NCBI GenBank assembly: GCA_023452965.1
Contig: JAEXUU010000145.1
Span: forward strand, 1-9,568
Source: Pseudomonadota bacterium
Lineage (GTDB): Bacteria > Pseudomonadota > Alphaproteobacteria > Rhizobiales > Beijerinckiaceae
Length of the DNA stretch: 9,568 nt
Direction: 5' to 3'
This document shows positions 6,715-9,568 of the stretch, piece by piece; positions within the stretch are counted from its first letter, which is position 1, and every line of letters starts with the position of its first letter. A program made the translations under genes and the position numbers. The notes beneath the pieces are model-generated. The model was not told where the DNA came from. It was given only the letters and a program-made list of their open reading frames with translations, and searched no databases.

Positions 6715-8460
6715 ATGACCTACACGATCGGCCTCGCCACCACCTTCCACGACCCCGCCATCGCCATTGTCGGCCCGGATGGCGAGGTTCTCTTCGCGGA
6801 AGCCGCCGAGCGCTATCTCCAGTACAAGCGCGCGCCCAATTGCGAGCCGGACACCACGGCGCGGATGGAATCGCTGCTCAGGCGCTACATTCCGCGCGGC
6901 GCGGAAATCCGCCTCGCCACCAGCTGGGGCGCCGAGTTCACCGACTTCCTGGCGCAGATGGACCGCAGCGGCGCCTTCACGCTCGATGCCCTGCTCAAGC
7001 TCTCGCCGGAATTCAACCGCTCGATGGTGCAGGAGCGCTCCGAGCGGGCCTTCATCGCCTCGCTGCATCTGGCCCAGCAGCGCGCCGGCCTCGGCACGTT
7101 GATCGGGCTCGACCGCGCCTTCGGCGAGGCCAGGATCACCGGCCTGTCGCGCCATGGCCACCATCTCAGCCATGCCGCCTATGCCTGCTGGTCCTCGCCC
7201 TTCCGCGACGCCGCCTGCCTGGTGGTCGACGGTATGGGCGAGACCGGCGCTTCGGCGATCTTCGCGCTCAGGGACGGTGAGATCACCGAGCTCAAGCGCC
7301 ATAGCGGGCGCGCCTCGATCGGCTTCTATTTCGGCTTCGTCACCGATCTTGCCGGCTTCGACCAGGCCAAGGGCGAGGAATGGAAGATCATGGGGCTCGC
7401 CCCCTATGGCCGGCAGGACCCGGAATTGCTGGCGCTGCTGCGCCGGCTCTACCGGATCGAGGGCACCAAGCTCTCCTTCGCCGATGCCGCCACGGTCCGG
7501 GAGGTCGGCGCCGAGATCCGCGCCCGCCGTCCGGCCGATGCGCTCGACCAGGGCTGGGCCGACCTCGCCCGCTGCGGCCAGGACGTCTTCGCCGAGATGA
7601 TGGCAGCGCTGCTCGCCGAGACCGCGGCACTCTGCCCTTCCGAGAACCTCGTCCTCGCCGGCGGCTGCGCCCTGAACTCCTCGTTCAACGGCAAGATCTG
7701 CAACGACAAGATCGCGGGCCGCCACGGCTTCGCCCGCGTCCATGTCCCCTCGGCCCCCGCCGATGACGGCAATGCGCTCGGCGCCGCCTGGCTCGCCTAT
7801 GCCGAGGCCAATCCCGGCTGGCGCCCCCCATTGGGGCCGCTGAGCCCCTATCTCGGCTCGACCGTTTCGACCGAGCCTTTCGAGCGGATGGCCGCCTGGG
7901 AGCCGCGCCTGCGCAAGCTCGAGGCTGACGAGATCGCCCCGACGACCGCAAGCCTGCTCGCCGAAGGCAAGCTCGTCGGCTGGGTCCAGGGCTGCGCCGA
8001 ATTCGGCCCGCGCGCCCTCGGCAACCGCTCGATCCTCGCCGACCCGCGTCCGGCGAACGCCAAGGATCTGCTCAACGCCAAGGTGAAGTACCGAGAGGCC
8101 TTCCGGCCCTTCGCCCCCTCCATCCTGGCCGAGCACGGCCCGGACTGGTTCGAGGACTATCAGGACTCGCCCTATATGGAGCGCACCCTGAGTTGGAAGG
8201 AAGCCGTGCGCGGGCGCGTCCCGGCCGTCGTCCACGAGGACGGCACCGGCCGACTGCAGAGCGTCACGGCAGAGCGCAATCTGCGCTATCACGCGCTGAT
8301 CTCGGCCTTCCATGATCTCACCGGCGTGCCGGTGATCCTCAACACCTCCTTCAACATCATGGGCAAGCCGATCCTGCATACGAGCGAGGATGCGATCCTG
8401 ATGTTCTACACCTCGGGGCTCGACGCGCTGGTCGTCGACGACTGGCTCCTGGTGAAGTGA
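6715..8460 (+). CDS. NodU/CmcH-family O-carbamoyltransferase
   Basis: A 581-residue enzyme of the family that moves the carbamoyl group of carbamoyl phosphate, through a carbamoyl adenylate, onto a hydroxyl of a sugar or other small molecule (NodU, CmcH, TobZ, NovN). The N terminus [16 protein letters not shown] is the usual first strand. The Kae1-like domain shows the metal-binding HHLSHAA (149-155), VDGMGE (171-176), MGLAPYG (226-232), GGCALN (316-321) and [11 protein letters not shown] (348-358). The C-terminal domain shows [16 protein letters not shown] (430-445), [10 protein letters not shown] (460-469), [11 protein letters not shown] (507-517) and NTSFN (543-547). All key motifs are intact. 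The acceptor cannot be told from sequence. No nod, antibiotic or polysaccharide genes are in the window, so nodU would be an unsupported name. No ribosome binding site precedes the ATG. The frame is open back through tlpA, but that part is only the tlpA shadow. Confidence 0.92.
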   Translation: MTYTIGLATTFHDPAIAIVGPDGEVLFAEAAERYLQYKRAPNCEPDTTARMESLLRRYIPRGAEIRLATSWGAEFTDFLAQMDRSGAFTLDALLKLSPEFNRSMVQERSERAFIASLHLAQQRAGLGTLIGLDRAFGEARITGLSRHGHHLSHAAYACWSSPFRDAACLVVDGMGETGASAIFALRDGEITELKRHSGRASIGFYFGFVTDLAGFDQAKGEEWKIMGLAPYGRQDPELLALLRRLYRIEGTKLSFADAATVREVGAEIRARRPADALDQGWADLARCGQDVFAEMMAALLAETAALCPSENLVLAGGCALNSSFNGKICNDKIAGRHGFARVHVPSAPADDGNALGAAWLAYAEANPGWRPPLGPLSPYLGSTVSTEPFERMAAWEPRLRKLEADEIAPTTASLLAEGKLVGWVQGCAEFGPRALGNRSILADPRPANAKDLLNAKVKYREAFRPFAPSILAEHGPDWFEDYQDSPYMERTLSWKEAVRGRVPAVVHEDGTGRLQSVTAERNLRYHALISAFHDLTGVPVILNTSFNIMGKPILHTSEDAILMFYTSGLDALVVDDWLLVK

Positions 8461-8470
8461 GCCAGTCGTC
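8437..8470 (+). terminator. Possible hairpin terminator across the carbamoyltransferase stop codon
   Basis: GACGACTGGCT (8437-8447) and AGCCAGTCGTC (8460-8470) are perfect 11-bp inverted arms with a 12-base loop. The stop codon TGA ends at 8460, so it lies at the loop and the foot of the second arm. The 5' arm also overlaps a 12-base self-palindrome (8431-8442). No T tract follows, so factor-independent termination is uncertain; mRNA 3' end protection is equally possible. Confidence 0.4.
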
Positions 8471-8587
8471 ACCCGCCGGCACCACTGCCGAACCTCGCGT
8501 CACAAAGTCGCCCTAGGCCAGCAGGTATCAAGGGCAGAACGGACCGACCGGGCCGCCACCTGCTTCGGCCTTTCGGAAGGGGACACA

Positions 8588-9547
8588 ATGCGCTCGACTT
8601 CGACACGGCACGCCATCCTCACCGGCGCTTTCGCACTCTTCGTGGCCTTCGCGGTCCCCGCTTTCGCGCAACAGAAGCAGACCGTCCCCGGCACCACGGT
8701 CTCGCTGGTCGCGCCCGAGGGCTTCACCGTGGCCAGCGGCTTTGCCGGCCTTCAGAACGAGAAGACCAAGGCCTCGATCGTCATCGTCGAGATGCCGGCG
8801 AAAGCGCATGCCCAGCTCAGTGCGCTCTTCGCCAATCTCGAATCGGCCAAGGCCAATTTCGCCCGCCAGGGCGTGGAGCTCGAAGACCGCGACGAGGTCG
8901 AGACATCGGCCGGCAAGGTGCCGCTGCTCAGCGGCACCCAGAAGGCCAATGGCGTGACCTTCGCCAAATGGATCGCCTTGCTGAAGGGCGTCAAGACCGT
9001 CCTGGTCACCATTCAGTCGCCTGAGGACGCCGATTTCGACGGCGACGATGCCGAGACCCTGCTGAAATCGATCAGCCTCGGCAGCGAGCCGAGCATGGCC
9101 GACAAGATCGGCGCCCTGCCCTTCGCCGTCGCGGCCGCCGAACCCTTCCGGGTCGTGGACACTCTCGGCGGTTCCGGCATCCTGATGACCGCCGGGCCGC
9201 TGAATGCCGATCCTTCCGGCAAGCAGCCGATCCTGATCGTGGCGGGACAACTCGCCGCCACTCAGGGCGTTACCATCGAGCAATTGTCGGAAACGCTGCT
9301 GAGGCAGACCCGCGGCTTCGGCGGCCTGACGATCTCGACGCGCGAGAAGCGCCCCTTCGCCGGCACCGAAGGCTATCTGCTCGCCGGCGACGACGGCGCC
9401 GGCAAGCGCTTCGAGCAATATCTGGCGGTCGGCCCCGATGGCCGCTTCGTGCGCCTGATCGCCATCGCCGATGCCGACCAGTTCGACAGCCTGAAGCCCG
9501 GCATCGCCAAGATTGCCGGAAGCATTGCCTTCAAACCAGCGAAGTAG
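8588..9547 (+). CDS. Exported protein of unknown function with two similar domains
   Basis: A 319-residue protein that I cannot assign to a named family. A Sec signal peptide is clear: basic RSTSTRH, a hydrophobic core (ILTGAFALFVAFAV) and cleavage after AFA at residue 27. The mature protein seems to hold two copies of one alpha/beta unit, about residues 33-165 and 176-315. Each has a strand (SIVIVEMP / PILIVAGQ), a helix (LSALFANLESAKANF / IEQLSETLLRQTRGF), a Gly-containing strand pair (VPLLSGTQ / GYLLAGDD), a long strand (KTVLVTIQSP / RFVRLIAIAD) and a last helix (DDAETLLKSISL / PGIAKIAGSIAF). The pattern recalls PsbP/Mog1-like (DUF1795-type) folds, which is inference. There are no cysteines or obvious catalytic motifs. 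AGGGG five bases upstream supports the ATG. It lies 127 bases after the carbamoyltransferase with a hairpin between, so it may be a separate unit. Confidence 0.85.
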   Translation: MRSTSTRHAILTGAFALFVAFAVPAFAQQKQTVPGTTVSLVAPEGFTVASGFAGLQNEKTKASIVIVEMPAKAHAQLSALFANLESAKANFARQGVELEDRDEVETSAGKVPLLSGTQKANGVTFAKWIALLKGVKTVLVTIQSPEDADFDGDDAETLLKSISLGSEPSMADKIGALPFAVAAAEPFRVVDTLGGSGILMTAGPLNADPSGKQPILIVAGQLAATQGVTIEQLSETLLRQTRGFGGLTISTREKRPFAGTEGYLLAGDDGAGKRFEQYLAVGPDGRFVRLIAIADADQFDSLKPGIAKIAGSIAFKPAK

Positions 9548-9555
9548 CCCAAACG

Positions 9556-9568
9556 AAAAGGCCCCCCG
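9556..9568 (+). terminator. First half of a probable factor-independent terminator, cut by the window end
   Basis: Eight bases after the stop codon at 9545-9547 the sequence reads AAAAGGCCCCCCG and then ends. A short A tract leading into a G/C-rich arm is what the ascending half of a bidirectional terminator looks like. The matching arm and T tract would lie outside the window. Confidence 0.4.

Noticed and set aside
6715..8460. Naming the carbamoyltransferase nodU
   Set aside because: No nodulation genes or nod box are visible, and the family includes enzymes with many acceptors.
6460..8472. A 670-codon minus-strand open frame opposite the carbamoyltransferase
   Set aside because: The plus-strand product has every family motif; the antisense product has none and has a typical shadow composition.
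8528..9418. A 296-codon minus-strand open frame opposite the exported protein
   Set aside because: The plus-strand gene has a ribosome binding site and signal peptide. The antisense frame has neither and no known motif.

Overview
The window is high in G+C and holds seven intact protein-coding genes. There is no phage, plasmid, CRISPR, tRNA or rRNA signal. The combination of a TIGR02302-family protein (a family described from alphaproteobacteria), an argH-lptM-lysA run, a divergent TlpA-type thioredoxin and intergenic palindromes of the GCCCGGGCTTGACC type suggests a member of the order Rhizobiales (Hyphomicrobiales), perhaps near Bosea or Bradyrhizobium. The taxonomic guess is inference from gene content and base composition.

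Left arm, all on the minus strand and read right to left: argH (argininosuccinate lyase, last step of arginine synthesis), lptM (a small outer-membrane lipoprotein), lysA (diaminopimelate decarboxylase, last step of lysine synthesis), then a large membrane-anchored Gln/Gly-rich TIGR02302 protein of unknown function. lptM and lysA are 7 bases apart and probably cotranscribed. A repeat-like palindromic element lies between argH and lptM and supplies the argH stop codon.

Right arm, all on the plus strand: a TlpA-like membrane-anchored thioredoxin whose start codon is only 30 bases from that of divergent argH; a complete NodU/CmcH-family carbamoyltransferase with a possible promoter placed so that its mRNA would be leaderless or nearly so; and an exported protein of unknown function that looks like two copies of one alpha/beta domain.

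Most of the window is housekeeping. The less ordinary parts are the orphan carbamoyltransferase and its upstream direct repeat, the duplicated-domain exported protein, the repeat element fused to the end of argH, and the two window ends. Each end stops inside an apparent palindrome, and the left one carries a run of 19 G, so they look like assembly breakpoints. I found no convincing new multi-gene system. Very long open frames antisense to the genes are explained by high-G+C codon use and are not annotated as genes.
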